Part shown: positions 24,278 through 37,224 of the stretch, in pieces
Position numbering within the stretch: position 1 is the stretch's first letter
Layout of the letters: every line of letters begins with the position of its first letter
From: Stichopus chloronotus
Taxonomy: Eukaryota; Echinodermata; Holothuroidea; Aspidochirotida; Stichopodidae
Length of the DNA stretch: 64,000 bases
Reading direction: 5' to 3'
Assembly: GCA_021234535.1 (NCBI GenBank)
Contig: CM037846.1
Coordinates: forward strand, 11,486,705-11,550,704
Made by a program: the position numbers and the translations under genes
The notes under the pieces: generated by a model
What the model saw: the letters and a program-made list of their open reading frames with translations, nothing else
Database searches by the model: none
Told to the model about the DNA's origin: nothing

Positions 24278-26468
24278 GTGAGATTCGCCTTCTCTTGTTT
24301 GATAAGTGTCCAGAGGATATTGAGGCAGGGGTGAAACCAGGCAATTGCCAATGCAAACTGATGCAAACCCGAGTCTGCCCCTGGGACTGCCGTTTAACGT
24401 CCCCATCTGATGGACGAGGGTGCGTTGGCTAGTTTTCAGTCACTTTCCCAAAGGCAGGGAGGGGTGGAGAACCTGCCCAGCTCCTCAGCCCTTCAGCTGT
24501 ACCAAGTGAGCTCCATCAGTATACCAATATACTTGGTATTTTCATACTTATACGGATGTGGTGTCTTCGGACTCATGCTGATAAATAGTAAAAATCGGTA
24601 TGTGAATATATTGGCGTACCACATTGTCGGTAATCTATGCAAGTTACTATATATCACTGATTGATAACTAGAAAAGAAATGCCCAATGTTTGTTACTGTA
24701 AAGCAATTTCCATTCCTTCTCCCTTGGGTTGAAAATAGGACAGTCCTTAGTAAGGCAGTTGGTGTACTAACTGAAATTCTGTGTTGCCCTCCGGTATGTT
24801 GACCAGTAAATCGACATGAAAGGGGCACTTTGAGTTGTTTCATGAACTTCAGTAAGTCTTTACAAGCCTGTCAATTTTGTGTCAAGTGTCTAGTGACAGA
24901 TCAATGGTCAACTAAGAGGGTCCCCATTATGAGTCACAAACAAATGACCACTAATGAGTGAGTAGTTAATGATTTAAAGTGGTTTTGGAAAACTTTTGAC
25001 CATTCACTTTTCCACATTAGTAGTAATTCATATACCCACAGCCAGTACAAACCATTAAGAAAAATTATTAAAAATTGACAGTTTTCATAATTATAAGATG
25101 AGAATAATGATACTCAGTCAGTGGTTCCTATGACTTGACATCAATACATAAATGGTACCTTGAGGGTGTTGAGGTATGAGTTTCTGCACCAGTGGTGCTC
25201 TAGTAACTTAGGGAAAGTTCGCTGCCTTGGAATTGGTTATTGTTGCAAACTGTATATATGAGAATGAACATTTCAAATTTATTGGACATAAAGACCTTTT
25301 AAGGTATTCAGTAATTTAATTTTGTAATTAACTGTAGCCATCAGTTGCAGTGTAACTAATATGAAATTTTGAGCATATTTTCTGCAACAAAGGAAGGTTG
25401 ACAATGTCATAAACGTTGATATTCATAGGAGTATTATTTACAGGAGTTTAAGCAATTGCTACTGTATGTACTGTGATGGCAAAGCCTTTGACAAAACAGT
25501 GTGTGTATAGGTTTTGCAAAATTTTTTGGTCGTAAATTTCTATTTATCGGTTTTATATTGCCTATACTGATATCGGTTTCTTTCCTATATGGATGGAGCT
25601 TAAGTACCAAGCAACCTGAAGCACACAGGACCTGATTCGGACAATAGGAACCCAAAGAAACCCCTCAGCACCACTGTAGACAGCTTAAATGAACAAGCCA
25701 AATTTGAATCCTCAGAAATTTCCCAAGTGATTCCGCCATCATTTGATCTGGGGACCCAAAAAGTTGCAAGATGCACACTCTGACCACCAAGCTCTCCATC
25801 CCACACAGCATACACAGGGGCCCATTGTTTTGATTACACATGTGAGAGGGGGGGGGGGTTAAAACAGGCTGTGTTAAGGGGCTAGAAGGATCTGTCTGGG
25901 GAAATTAGTCAATTCCTATGGCTGAGTATTAGACCATTAGTGTGTTAGTATTGGATATGATAGTGAAACAGTTCTACAAGCAATTGTTTAAAGAGGGGTC
26001 TGCTTATTGCAGATGGAGGGCTGGCAGGACCTTCCAACAGGGCACCACCATTTTTTTATGGGAATCGTACATGAATAACTTTGTTATTAATTTTTTTTTT
26101 CAAGAAATTGTTACTTTTGTCATAGATAGTGAATCTCTGATGTATTCAGGTGACAAAAATGTTAAAAACAAGACTGATCCAGCTTTAAACAACATATCTG
26201 GTACATATTAGGGCTAAAGCAGTATTTGAATATCAATCCAAATGGCTACGCTGTAGATGTCTTATCCATCCGTTCACTAATTGTTAATCAAAGCTTATTG
26301 TTCTTTGCCATCCTTATGTTCCTTTCATTTCTCTGGGAATGTTGTTTGGTAGCGAAGAGTGGCTCTCGGCGCGTTGTCATAGTAGGTTACCCCATCTACC
26401 AAAGAAAATAAGCTTCACAAATTTATCGATCCAGTCAGTCATAATGTTTCTTTGGATTGGCTCTTCAG

Positions 26469-26598
26469 GGACAGATGTCATGAATCAAAATCTATTTGAG
26501 AGAGGTTCAAGAAGGCATGAACTTTGTTTTGAGGTTCATGTCAACCTGTTAAAGAACCTTCAACCTTTACATCCTCCTACCCTGGGTGTTAGGCTTCT
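26469..26598 (+). CDS. Candidate coding exon
   Basis: The acceptor is TTGGCTCTTCAG. It encodes TDVMNQNLFERGSRRHELCF, then EVHVNLLKNLQPLHPPTLGV. It enters in phase 1, in register with 24164-24277. Two donors are possible: GTGTTA at 26586 (phase 1) or GTAATT at 26599 (phase 2). The second makes the next exon at 26902 join in frame, so it is used here. Confidence 0.6.
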
Positions 26599-26901
26599 GT
26601 AATTTTCGAACTGGTGTTTATTTTCATTAATTTTTACTTCCCAGTGTGTGCATGTGTGAAACTGCTGAAAATTTACACTGTGTTCATTTATTTGTGTTCC
26701 ATGTTGGCCTGAGCAACAGTGAAAACATAAAAACAACAGCAATCATTTTGAAGGGTACCTTTGTTTAATTCGATAGGAGGCAAGTGATGGTCTGCCTCAG
26801 CCTTCTTCATGTAAACCATGGGAAGACATGTCACCTCTTCATGGTTTGGACTTGCTCAAAGTCATTTACGTAGCGTTTTTGTACTCTCCTTTTGTCACCA
26901 G

Positions 26902-27004
26902 GGAAAAAGGAACTGGGCACAAAGAAATTGAGAAAGTCACAAACTTTCTGGCTGATACTTTTTTGGAGCAAGAACGCATCGCCTATGATCAGTCCTCGTC
27001 CACG
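26902..27004 (+). CDS. Candidate coding exon
   Basis: The acceptor is TTTGTCACCAG and the donor is GTACGT. It reads EKGTGHKEIEKVTNFLADTF, then LEQERIAYDQSSST, a charged, probably helical segment. It enters in phase 2 from the exon ending at 26598 and leaves in phase 0. A second frame (GKKELGTKKLRKS...) is also open but less protein-like. Confidence 0.55.
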
Positions 27005-27469
27005 GTACGTTGTACATTCCTTTGTATCAATTCCTAATGATTGACTCGATTAAGCTCCTAGTGGACAGAGTTGCGTTTCCTTGAAAGGAATTTTTATGCT
27101 TCAGTTTTATTCTAAAAGTATTACAAAGCCTTACACAGTAACTTATGTGAAATTACCCATATCACTAGATATGGTTATTTGACCACTGTTATCTGATAAA
27201 TTTGGCAAAAACCCAGCCCATCTGACATGAAGTCAGTTCAATTTTCATGACCAAAGAGTTGGTTTTGGAATACGATGTAACTAATAGAAAAAAAAGCCTC
27301 GCAAATTTACAAACCAGACTTAACATGGGAGACTTACTCTTTGTTGCTGTAGTGTACCTATTTTTAAACAATCAAGAGTATCCTGTTCTTGGAAGGACTG
27401 GTGAGACAAGAAACAAATATTGGTATAGTTTAAGTTTTGATAGGAAGTTTAATGATGAAAACAGCAACT

Positions 27470-27530
27470 TTCATACACGGGGGGGGGGGGGGGGGGAGGG
27501 GAGGGGAGGGGGAGTAAATGCTGCTTTTTT
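27470..27530 (+). repeat. Poly-G / GGGGA tract
   Basis: A long G run followed by GGGGAGGGGAGG. The proline-rich minus-strand frames across it are low-complexity artefacts. Confidence 0.85.
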
Positions 27531-28253
27531 TTTGTATTGGTGATAGTGTAACTTTTGTGCTGGAAATAAGATGCATGAGTATCTAATTGGTTGGGAACAG
27601 TGGCAGTGCCGCCGGGAGGGGGGCAGTCCCCACTGGTGATTGTTGTGGGGCACCCTGAAAGGAAAATGGTGCTGAATATGGTCAATGCGTGGCAACCCCA
27701 GCCAGGAATAAGAAGATGATGAAGTCAGCTTCACTCACATGGTACAGTAGCTAGCAAATGTGAAGAGATGACAAGGTGCCACTGAGCCTTTGCCCTCACC
27801 CAGGAAAGATACCGACACTCATGCTGCTATTGTAGGGTATATGTGCGTTCTTACTTCACACTTCAAAGAATTCAATCTGTGTCATACGGTACAGCATTTG
27901 GAACATGCATTTATATGACATAATACGCAAATGGAAAGGTACATACGGCGTTGTATGACCAAGTAGTGTATCGGGTTTCCATCATCACAGATCTGCTTTT
28001 AGATGTTTTGAAAAGGCATTCAACTGTGCAATAACAAAGGTTAGAGACCGGAGAATTACGACTTTTACACCAGTTGGAGAATTTTCCTTAGCATGTACCA
28101 TGTTACTCTTGATGAAAAAAAAGCTGACATGAATTTTTCATGCAATAGATCACAGTGTTTGCTCATTGATAGTATAGTATTTTGTTGTTCAGAGCTTTTG
28201 TAGAAGTGACACATATATGTAAACTTGCAACTTTGAGATGGCAAAGAAATGGT

Positions 28254-28607
28254 TTAAAGGGAAACATTAGAAATTATATTTTTCACCAACATGACATACA
28301 AAGAAAATATATGCAGTCATTGCTAAGCCATTCAGATTACCCATAAACATCAACAATGGCTTCATCTCCTTAAAACATTTTGCATAGTATGAGTTGTGAA
28401 AGGTGCATCATAATTTAATTTTTTGAAAATTTGGGTGAACAAATTCTTAAGCAGTGAGTAACTGAATTTCTACTTGTCAGGAATTTTTTTTATTGAAAAG
28501 AAGGCTATCATTCTGCATAATTTTGAGCAGTCTATCATTCTGTGTCCATAAATATTGGTTTTAATTTTTCTGTTCTGTAAAAGATATATGTTATATTTCC
28601 CTTTTAT
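28254..28607. mobile_element. TTAA-flanked MITE, family A copy 2
   Basis: Begins TTTAAAGGGAAACATTAG and ends ATATTTCCCTTTTA, with an interior closely matching 47720-48079: 'cattctgtgtcca.aaa.attggtttt', 'tttgggtgaacaa', 'gaaaagaaggcta', 'aaaacattttgcat'. Its ends are more decayed than those of copy 3. Confidence 0.7.
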
Positions 28608-30703
28608 CCTCTTTTTATCCGTTGATAAGTTTTGATGAATGTTTTTATATACTGCCACCCTTCACTATGAGATGACATCATGCCGACAAAACTTAATCAA
28701 TAAATCCTGATAGGTGTTAAAAACTAAGCTGTTCTAAAACTATCTCCAACTTTTCATCTGCTTGCATGTTTCTTTTGCATGATTTTCTATTTATTGGCAA
28801 CACTGAGAAAGAAGAACATTCTAACATTGTTAACATGGTTGTTACCCTTCGGCATTTTCCTTAAGAGTTTTTTCGAAAGAAGTGGAAATGTTGAAGTTTT
28901 TTTTCTTTTCACCTTTTCAAACTTAAGATGATTTCTTTACGATGGATGGATTTCATTAAGGGTGAGCGAAAGTTGAATGCAAAGTAAAATATGTATCAAA
29001 ATTAGGGAAACCAAAGGAAGTAATAGGTTTCAAGTCTGGTGCCTTCTTCAGATACAAAACAAAATAAAGTAGAAAAACAAAGAAAAAAAAAAGAAAAGAG
29101 AAGAATGAGAGTGAACTGTTTTTCTGAGCATTTTTTTTTAAGCATGTGAATGCTTGGAGAGAATTTAATCATGACGTAGCAAATTTCAAAAGTGTACACT
29201 CGTGGTTCATGCTTCTCGTTTGAGAATCAGCAAGACTAGTTACAGTGTGCGCTTGATTTAATGAAGTTTCTTGATCTGATATTATAGTGTGGCATGTTAT
29301 GAAATGGTGAAGAAAAAATTGATGACATTTGAAAACAAAAATGCCAAGTTGGTACCAAATGAAACAGACCATAAATTAATTAAAAAAAAAAAATCTCAAG
29401 CCTATAGGCTGAAGAGGGAGGCCTTGTAGGACCTTACAGTCAGTGGTAATAAAAACTGTCTGCCGCCATCTGTGGTCTTCAGTCAGCTTTGAAGACTTTT
29501 TGGGGTGAATAGCTGATTGGTGCTATTTGGAAAATATTTTTTTGCACATATGTAGGAACACTACAATAAAAAAGAATGATTGCCATTTTGTGCACTTGAT
29601 TGCCATCAAGAGGATTTATTTAATGCTGAATATGTGTACACAAATATGGTCTGTTTGCTGCTGTCATTATTGCTATTAAAATTTAAAGATCTAAAATTTA
29701 TTTCAGTGGGAATTTATGGTCTGTAGCATTAGGACCTTATTGAATGCTCTCCAAAGACGAAAATAATTCATTCACAAAGTGGCAACATCTTGCAAAACGT
29801 GGCAACATCTTGCATCATTTATAGAGCAAGGATAAAAGGATGAAACTAATGAAATGGGAGAGTGGGGGGGCACGGAAAAATAGTGTATATAGCGGGTGCG
29901 GATTCTGAGCAAGGTGCCACCTCGTTGTTGCTGACTGAAGGAAGACAGTTACGGTGATGATGCCCAATGTTCTTGTGTGCAACTTATATATTGTCGCAAA
30001 TGTTGAACACTTACCGTGCAAATTGCAGGATATTCCTCTCATTTAATGTTCATTACTACATGTAATAAAGATGGAAATTAAAAAAAACAAATTTCGGCTG
30101 CATCCTCATACCTAGGTACGACATCAGTTTCTCCTACCCCACTCCTTCGTCTGTACCGTCTGCGTCACCATATGGCACTGCTGTCTTTGTTTTTCTGCAT
30201 CCTATACCTAGACTCCACTAGAGTTTCACATTAACCCTTCCACTATTTCATTAAGGCATTCTTTCCTTTTGTGTTATAATATTCAGGTATTTACAAAAAC
30301 CACACATGCACATATGTACTGTATCAATGATTAATAAATTGCCCATTGCAAAGAAACTTAGATTTGCATCAATTGTCACATAGGAACTGCTTGCACTTCC
30401 CATTATTCTGAAGAAATCTTAGAAAAGGGGAAATGCCTCACTCTAAAAACAAAAATGAAGCAGAAGAAGAAGAAGAAGAAAAAAAAAAACTTCAAGTGGA
30501 AAGGTGACGGTTTATTGTCAAATATTGTGCAACTGCTGGCAATGTTGTGGTATGTGGTGACAGATGAGGGAGTTTCTCTGAGTTTATTTTCATATGTTCC
30601 CGGTTCATTCCCAAACCCAGAACAATTTGTTTTCATTGCTGGTTGTCCGCGTATCATTGGCAAAGGTAAAGGGATAACTATGAAAAATGATTTTTGTGTT
30701 CAG

Positions 30704-30750
30704 ATGGAGTTGCTTGTACTCGAGGAATGCTCAGACTTTATACGGGGAGG
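30704..30750 (+). CDS. Weak candidate exon
   Basis: A 47-bp block between TTTGTGTTCAG and a strong GTGAGT. All three frames are open (for example GVACTRGMLRLYTGR). The frame leaving in phase 1 (WSCLYSRNAQTLYGE) joins the next exon at 31744. The open frame extends upstream to about 30455, so the acceptor is not certain. Confidence 0.3.
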
Positions 30751-31743
30751 GTGAGTGTCTTTCATATGGCAGCTGACTGGCTCCTCATACTTGGCAACGT
30801 TTGGTGTGATATGTTCAGTACCTCAAAGAAAAAAAAAAGTAGTATGAAAATCATGAAAATCTTATTTTGAAAAGGCTGGATGAGAGGTTGAAGGGGGGGG
30901 GGGGGAGAGGGAGAGGCAGAAGGATTGTAAGGGTTTCTTTCTTGTCTCATGATTTCTTTGCCAAATATCTGATGGCAGTCTATGGGGATGCAGTGGCTCG
31001 ATTAAGACTAAAAAAGATTCTTGAGAAGAGGGGAGGTGTGTATAGATGTGGAGTTTTCTATCAAAAATACCATAGTCACATCTAAAGAGAGACGGCGCCA
31101 CTCCTCCGGAGATTCACGGAGATACATATGCAAAATGGTGGTATCGAAACGGTGTTATGCAACTCAAGCAGTTGGTAATTGCTGCTGTGAAGTTCGAATG
31201 ACATCGAAAGATGAGGTTTGGTGATATTGCCATGACTTCATCCGCCAAAAACTCCACAAAATGTTGCAAGTGAAAAGGTATGTGGTTTACTTCACGAGAC
31301 CCTCGACAGTTTACGACCCACCCGGAGTTTTTTCCCTTCACCGCTGTCATTTGGGTCTTGGTATCAGGGATGTAAAAAAAAAAAATGCTGAAGGACACGA
31401 TTGCTGTATTCGTGGATGAATTGTTTCCTAATACACTGAAACATGCAGTATCACCAAATATCTCAAAGTTCAGAGGTCGCCACTGTGTGAATTATTGTAA
31501 TTGTGTCAGAGAGCCTGTAAAGTGCAGTCTTTGAACCTTTCATTCGAGGATCCCCCACCACTTGAGTCGATAAGTACTCTCTTCGCAGATTAAATTCTAT
31601 ATCCTGTTTCAATAGATGTAATAAAAAAAAGCTTCATGTTGCCACTTTAAAGGTGATGGAGGCAAAGAAAAGTGTGTATCAAATTGTGACACCTGAATCT
31701 GCTTAAAAATCCATTTTCAAATCTTTGCGGTCTTGTGTAACAG

Positions 31744-31829
31744 CCGACTGGACTGGCGCAAACGTCGGTATTTTTGGAGTTTCCTCTGACGTCCTGACGA
31801 CAGATGACTGCAAGATAACAAAGCAGATG
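31744..31829 (+). CDS. Candidate coding exon
   Basis: The acceptor is CTTGTGTAACAG and the donor is GTATAA. The only open frame reads DWTGANVGIFGVSSDVLTTD, then DCKITKQM. It enters in phase 1 and leaves in phase 0. Composition is typical of a beta-rich folded domain. A minus-strand frame across it is the shadow. No family is recognised. Confidence 0.55.
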
Positions 31830-33073
31830 GTATAACTCATATTGATTCCATTCTGTGGGTGTATCAGGGTGATACCATTCCTAGTCTCCTTGGATACAAG
31901 ATCCCCAAAATCGCTTTTAACTGTTTGGCGTTTCAAGGTGTCTGTGATATATGGCTAAATAAGATCTCAAGGTAAGCGCAACTTGGGAGGCAAAATCTTT
32001 GGAATTACGAGAATGACAACGAAATGACTCTCTCGTGCTTCCTGTAAGTTTGAACGTTTGTGAACTTGCACCAGAAATAACCGGAGAAAAAAATCAGACA
32101 TTTTGGCCCAACCTTTTATGCATGGAATAAATCACTAATTCAAAAAGGATGAGACTTCAAGCTAGTCACTTTGCTGAGTGACTTAGAAAAAAAAATGCAA
32201 TTGATTTTTGGTTAGGTCATTGTAAAGTAGTTGCCATAGTTGTAAATCAGTTTCTATGCAGAGATTTGTAGTGCTGATCCACTTTCTAATATTTGGAATG
32301 TGTGGTGTGGTTTCTTCCTGTTAATTAGAATGGGTTTCTGCAGAAAAACATAAGATAAAAAGTAATAAAAAAAGTAGAAAAAAAAAAAGAAAGAGGGAAG
32401 TTGGTGGAAGGAAGAGGGGGGATAAATATTGAGTGTGACATTGCAAGAATTTTTCTGTACATTGTGATGTTTTACGTCTTTAGCACAAAGCATGCGCCCC
32501 TAGTTGTTTTGAGCCCTGGCACCTTTGGTCCAAAGATGCAAATGCCCTTTCAAATCATCTTTCACTTCTCAGTAAAAATTCTCTCCTTTTCTACTAGTTT
32601 TGTGCTTTGCCCAGCAACACCAGGGCTCTTCTCTGTCATAGTATTCATTTCAGTCACATACAGTAGCCTTTAAAGCAGGATGTGCTGTTATTCCTGCTTT
32701 CTCCAAAGTACACCAAAGGACTTCTTATAGTTGCAGAAAGTTGTAAAAACTCCTGTGCAGAGGTATATTTGTGCACGTATAGCCTAATTTCTGAAGGAAA
32801 TGCGTTTGCATAGAATAGGAGTTTCGTTGTAGCAGTGTTCACACAGAAGTGCAGCATATTTTACCGCAGGGTCCAGTTTCGCTTACTCATTAGAAGATAA
32901 AAAAGTAAATCACTCTTCTTTCTACCGTAATTAACACTCTTCTTAATGAAATTTTTAATAAAAGAAGCATGTTTTCATCCACATTGGTATCAAATGACAG
33001 AAAATGATGGAAGATCAACCGTAAAGGCTATTTTTATTCCTTCAAACAGCACATCCTACTTTACCCTTGACAG

Positions 33074-33101
33074 ATGGTGTGAATGTTTTGGTACACTTCC
33101 G
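33074..33101 (+). CDS. Possible micro-exon
   Basis: 28 bp between TTTACCCTTGACAG and GTACGT. It reads WCECFGTLP (phase 2 in, 0 out) or GVNVLVHF (phase 1 in, 2 out). Good splice signals but too short to judge. Confidence 0.25.
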
Positions 33102-33970
33102 GTACGTTGGAACCAAATAAAACTGCATTGAAATAATTTGTGGAAAAATTCAACATGGTATAATGCATGATTAAAATCATGGTATCTTATGACTTGAAGA
33201 GATGGTACGGGGGGGGGGGGTGGGAGGGGGAGAGAGAGGAAAATGTTTGTAGGTTGGTTTGCTGGGATGGAAAATCCAGGGAGCACCAAAGGTGGAGAGC
33301 CAGTGTTGTTCAGTAGTTGATCAGCATTGCAGCTGCCTTTAACCAAGCAAAGTGTGTGTGGATGCATGTAGTTTTACATTTATGTGAAAAGGGCTAGTTG
33401 GCCTCCTCAAATTGAGAGATACTTCTGGCTGCAACATAAGACAAACAGGTAATATGTTTAATAGTGTAAAGCAGGTTGAGGAGTTTTCCCAAACACTCCC
33501 ATTCGATATGCCCATGTCTGGTGGGTATTTGTAGTCAAAGTTTTGGTGTACAGTTTGGCAAGGCTTTTTTTTTTTTGGCTTCTCATAACCTTTTCGCTTT
33601 TCCTGTGATATGATGGCAAAGGAGAAAACCATCTGGCCTCAATATGGCCGTAATATTACCAGTTTAGCAGCTGTAGTTCTCTAGCTAGCTGCAGAGTCAA
33701 TAACACAACGTTGACAGAATAAACAGCACCACCCAGAATTGCGGCTTGCTGCCTGCTGAATAGAATAAAAGGAGGGTTTGCTGTCAATCACTATCGTAGA
33801 TAAATGTATCTGACAGGTGGGGGGAACGAGATTTAGGTGCAGGCACATCGTTCCCTCCGAGTATACCAGCAACACAGTTGGAATTTTTTATAGGTTAATT
33901 TTTTCCAAGCGAAAATTAATTTCATGTAATGTTGTAAAATTTAGAAAGTGGAGAGATAGCTCTCCACTAG

Positions 33971-34020
33971 CAGTTGGGCCTGATGGAAAGTGAAGACGGT
34001 GGTGTAAATTCGTCTCTCGG
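33971..34020 (+). CDS. Possible small exon
   Basis: The acceptor is TCTCCACTAG and the donor is GTAGAG. The only open frame is QLGLMESEDGGVNSSL, entering in phase 0, which would follow the WCECF frame of the micro-exon at 33074. The overlapping minus-strand frame is less convincing. Confidence 0.3.
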
Positions 34021-34442
34021 GTAGAGTCATCGTGATCTGCTCAGGTTGCAAAATGAGACGAAACAGCGTGAAGGGTGAAGCCTTCATTGTACGTGGGTAC
34101 AAAATGGATGGAATTAGAAAGAGTTTTTTTGTCATTGAGCGGTACCTTTCATTGTCTTCTTTACATTCTCATGGAAAAAAAAAATACATCAATTATCGAA
34201 TTCTCAGTGGAACAACCAAGTGGGAGAAATTTTGAATTCCTAAGAAGTAGTGACCTTGGGGTTTCACGCAGAGATATGTCATAGATTAAATGTTGGTATT
34301 CTGTCAGCATGTATGTACTTGTTCTCTGCATCATTGCACTTACAGTAATACATCTTCAAGAAGTATTTCTTGACAAGAAGTTTTGCATAGATTCAATTTC
34401 AGAAGTCCTTAAGATAAGAATATTCTTTTCTGCTTTGTGCAG

Positions 34443-34553
34443 GTCATCCACATTGTTGACATTTTTATACAAGCCAAAAAATGTAAGAAAAGTTCCCTCC
34501 TGGCTCATCATTTGTATTATTTGTCTTGGGGCATGAAGAGAAGCAACTCACAG
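34443..34553 (+). CDS. Candidate coding exon
   Basis: The acceptor is TTCTGCTTTGTGCAG, with a good pyrimidine tract, and the donor is GTAGTT. It reads VIHIVDIFIQAKKCKKSSLL, then AHHLYYLSWGMKRSNSQ: a hydrophobic helix-like segment followed by a basic patch. It enters and leaves in phase 0. A stronger donor GTAAGA inside (34487) would allow a shorter exon in another frame. Confidence 0.5.
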
Positions 34554-35094
34554 GTAGTTGATTGTTGTTGAAGAAGTATCCCAGTGACAAATATATTCAT
34601 CACTATAGGCACTTCAATACCTACCCCACACCAATGTCTCCTCAGTAACTCGGGATATTCTTGTTTGAAGGTGGCAGCTACCTGCTCAGGTCAGGAAAAG
34701 ATCTGTCAGTTGCCTCAAGGTTGCAAAGTGTTATGTAATACCAGCAAATTGTCCCAAAAATCTACTAGTTCTTTGAAATGCAATTGAGTAATTGACCTTG
34801 AAACTTGACACCAGTAAAAATTAGAATGAAATTATTTTTGATTGAACTTAAAACACCAATGCATTGTTCGACCACCCACCAATAAAACTCTAGCACTCTC
34901 TTTGCCCTGAATCCGGCCTTGTTTGACTTCCCCCCCGCACTTAGAGATGTAACGTGCACTACTTTATTTCTGAAATTTTCCTAACCTTTTAATAATGCCC
35001 TGTATCTTGTCCTGTTTACACTTTCATAACCAGGTAGGTTTTGGTATTTTGTTGAGTAATTATGGTAATGTGGTTCCACCATCGAACTCCACAG

Positions 35095-35150
35095 GGAATC
35101 TACCAAGGCAGATCCAGGCCATCAGCTCATAGGCACACTGGTGGCTTCCA
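35095..35150 (+). CDS. Candidate small exon
   Basis: The acceptor is CGAACTCCACAG and the donor is GTAAAC. It reads ESTKADPGHQLIGTLVAS (phase 2 in, phase 1 out), which joins the exon at 39594 in frame. An alternative frame GIYQGRSRPSAHRHTGGF would follow the exon at 34443 but not the next one. Confidence 0.4.
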
Positions 35151-35252
35151 GTAAACCACATTTCTGTGTACTTCGTTTGAGCTTTGTACATTTCATTTGT
35201 AGTTGACCCAAGTTTGCCAGAAGAACAGTAGTCTTCACAAAAGCTCTCACAT

Positions 35253-35629
35253 TTGATCATGGGACAGTGAGTCAGATCCAGGTCAATTTCTGCATGTGAA
35301 AGTCCCCTCTCCCCTTCCCGGGGACCCTGATCATATCTCACAGTGTTGATCTACTGACAGAAGTAGGGGGGCAGTTGTAAATCAGATCTCATGCAGTTGA
35401 TCAAATTTCTGTGTATTAAGCTCACTTGATCAAAGGTGACTCGTGATCAAGTCTGAGCTGTACGTACATGTATGGTAGTTGTCATGATAACTGGAATGTT
35501 GTGCAGTCACTTCCCATTGCTTGATCAAATGCTCAAGACATCTGATTCACAGAGTCAGTCAAGTATGGAAGCAAAACTCTTGACCTGGAGCAGCTGATCA
35601 GATCCAGATCTGATCAATTGTCGTGATCA
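35253..35629. other. Cluster of nine TGATCA palindromes
   Basis: TGATCA occurs at 35253, 35328, 35398, 35427, 35444, 35522, 35595, 35611 and 35624: nine times in 377 bp, against about 0.1 expected at random. Several are TTGATCAAA or CTGATCAGATC. No coding frame explains them. They may be a regulatory cluster or decayed tandem units. Confidence 0.75.
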
Positions 35630-36049
35630 AAGAACAAAGTGCGAAAAATGGCAATAAAATCCATTCATGTAATAACTGTGCGACAGCAAGGAACGAAATA
35701 GCTATTTTCACGTCGCCATTTGCTGCCCATGCGGGAAGCGTAGTCGTGATCCAATTTCGTGTGCGCTTTGCAGTTGTTGCAATTCAGTACTTTTATTTTC
35801 TCTGATCCTACACTGGAAAATTGTATTCTGTCTGGAATTCTTTGAAGTCGACAGAAGTCAGATCTTTGCTATGTGGCACATATTCGAATGAGTTAGGTTT
35901 TAAACTTATTCACACCGCAGTGACTGTTTAATATCTGCTCATCAGAATACTGTGGGTTGACCGTTGACCAATTTAGACATTGATTAGCAATTCTGTGTAT
36001 CTCTTCCCTCACACTATTTTGTCCCCTGTGTAACAGTGGTGCCTCCTGC

Positions 36050-36257
36050 AGGGACCTACAATCTTGGACTTGGACAAAATACCTTGGAACACCCCGCGTC
36101 CCCGTTCAATGCTGGCTGTAGGATTGCTGTTCAAAGGGTACGTTCACTTCTATATCTCAACATTGGAAAGGGGCGCAAGTTTCATGTTATCCTCTCACCT
36201 AAAATTCAGTATATGCAACGTTCGACAAATTGTCCCAACAATTTTGTCCAAGATTGT
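36050..36257 (+). repeat. ~200-bp element, copy 1
   Basis: Closely similar, by eye about 85-90 percent, to 37830-38029 from the ACAAAATACCTTGG block through AATTTTGTCCAAGATTGT. One frame is open across most of both copies (SMLAVGLLFKGYVHFY here, SMLAIGLLFKGYIHFY in copy 2). A CAG before 36050 and a GTACGT at 36139 mimic an exon, but the duplication argues for a transposon fragment. Confidence 0.7.
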
Positions 36258-36639
36258 CTGAGAATTTCGATGGGTTAGAAGCATTCAGTGGGGCACAGGA
36301 AAAATCGTCAATTTGAAATAAGTTAAACGGCAAAATGGGGGTGATATTCCTTGCAACAAGAAACATCAGCAGTGCATGTTCGGCATGTTTGGGGCCTATA
36401 TTGAAGTTGGTTTACTGTAATAATATTATTGTGTGAATGTTGTCAATGTTATTACGGAGTAACGGGAGGAATAAGTCAGTGAAATCCATGTATTTGCACT
36501 AAATGTGCTAAATAAAATGCAGTCATTGGGGAGGTAACATCATAACTCCAATGCATCTTGTCAACCAGGAAACTACTTCAAAACATTTTGCATGATACAA
36601 ATGACATACTTTCGGCTCAAACTCTGATATTGAGAAAGG

Positions 36640-36690
36640 TACCAAAGAAAAAAAAAAACAAAAAAAAAACAAAAACACCCCCCCAAAAAA
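36640..36690 (+). repeat. Poly-A / CAAAAA tract
   Basis: Low-complexity A-rich sequence with poly-C, near-certain slippage DNA. No gene is seen in the surrounding 36260-37120 stretch. Confidence 0.8.
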
Positions 36691-37124
36691 CTAACATGTT
36701 AGTGGTCCATTGAAGAAGATCGATGTATATGTGTTATTTATTCAAATTGTTCACAGTGATGACGTGGTGTCTGGTATTAAAGTAACTACGCTTAATGACC
36801 ATTATGACTGGCTTACAGGTTAATCTGGGTAAAAAAGTGTACTATCATTATACAAAATAAACCCCTAAAATGCAAATTTAATAAATGTGATGTTTGCTCA
36901 TATTCACATAACAGTGATATTGTGGCACCCATTCTATTGTACCGTACATGGTGCACTGTAATATGTCAGTCTTTTTATGCAGTTTCAATGGACTTCAAAG
37001 TACATATTTGTTGTTAGAGCTATATCATTATATTAATTATATATATATTACCTTATGTTACATATGAATGAATGAAAAATGAGAAGTTGACAGACATTTG
37101 AGTCTATAAATGGATAATTGAGCA

Positions 37125-37212
37125 GTGAAAAACACTATGGTCGTGCCGTGAATCGAACCCCGGCCTCCCCATCCAAGCTGACTTAGACCTAACAACAGCG
37201 TCTGACAGTATA
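37125..37212 (-). mobile_element. tRNA-related SINE fragment
   Basis: On the minus strand, GGGGTTCGATTCACGGCACGACC is preceded by GGATGGGGAGGCC. GGTTCGATTC fits the RNA polymerase III B box and the T-loop of a tRNA. The acceptor stem partner is missing, so this is a decayed tRNA-derived element rather than a working tRNA gene. Confidence 0.5.
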
Positions 37213-37224
37213 AGTTAACGAAAC

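Noticed and set aside
27449..27734. Proline-rich minus-strand frames
   Set aside because: They are readings through the poly-G tract at 27480.
36049..36138. Exon-like block TYNLGLGQNTLEHPASPF
   Set aside because: The sequence is duplicated at 37830 as a dispersed element, and its frame does not fit neighbouring exons.
37125..37212. A functional tRNA gene on the minus strand
   Set aside because: The T-loop is present, but the acceptor stem and D-arm do not pair.
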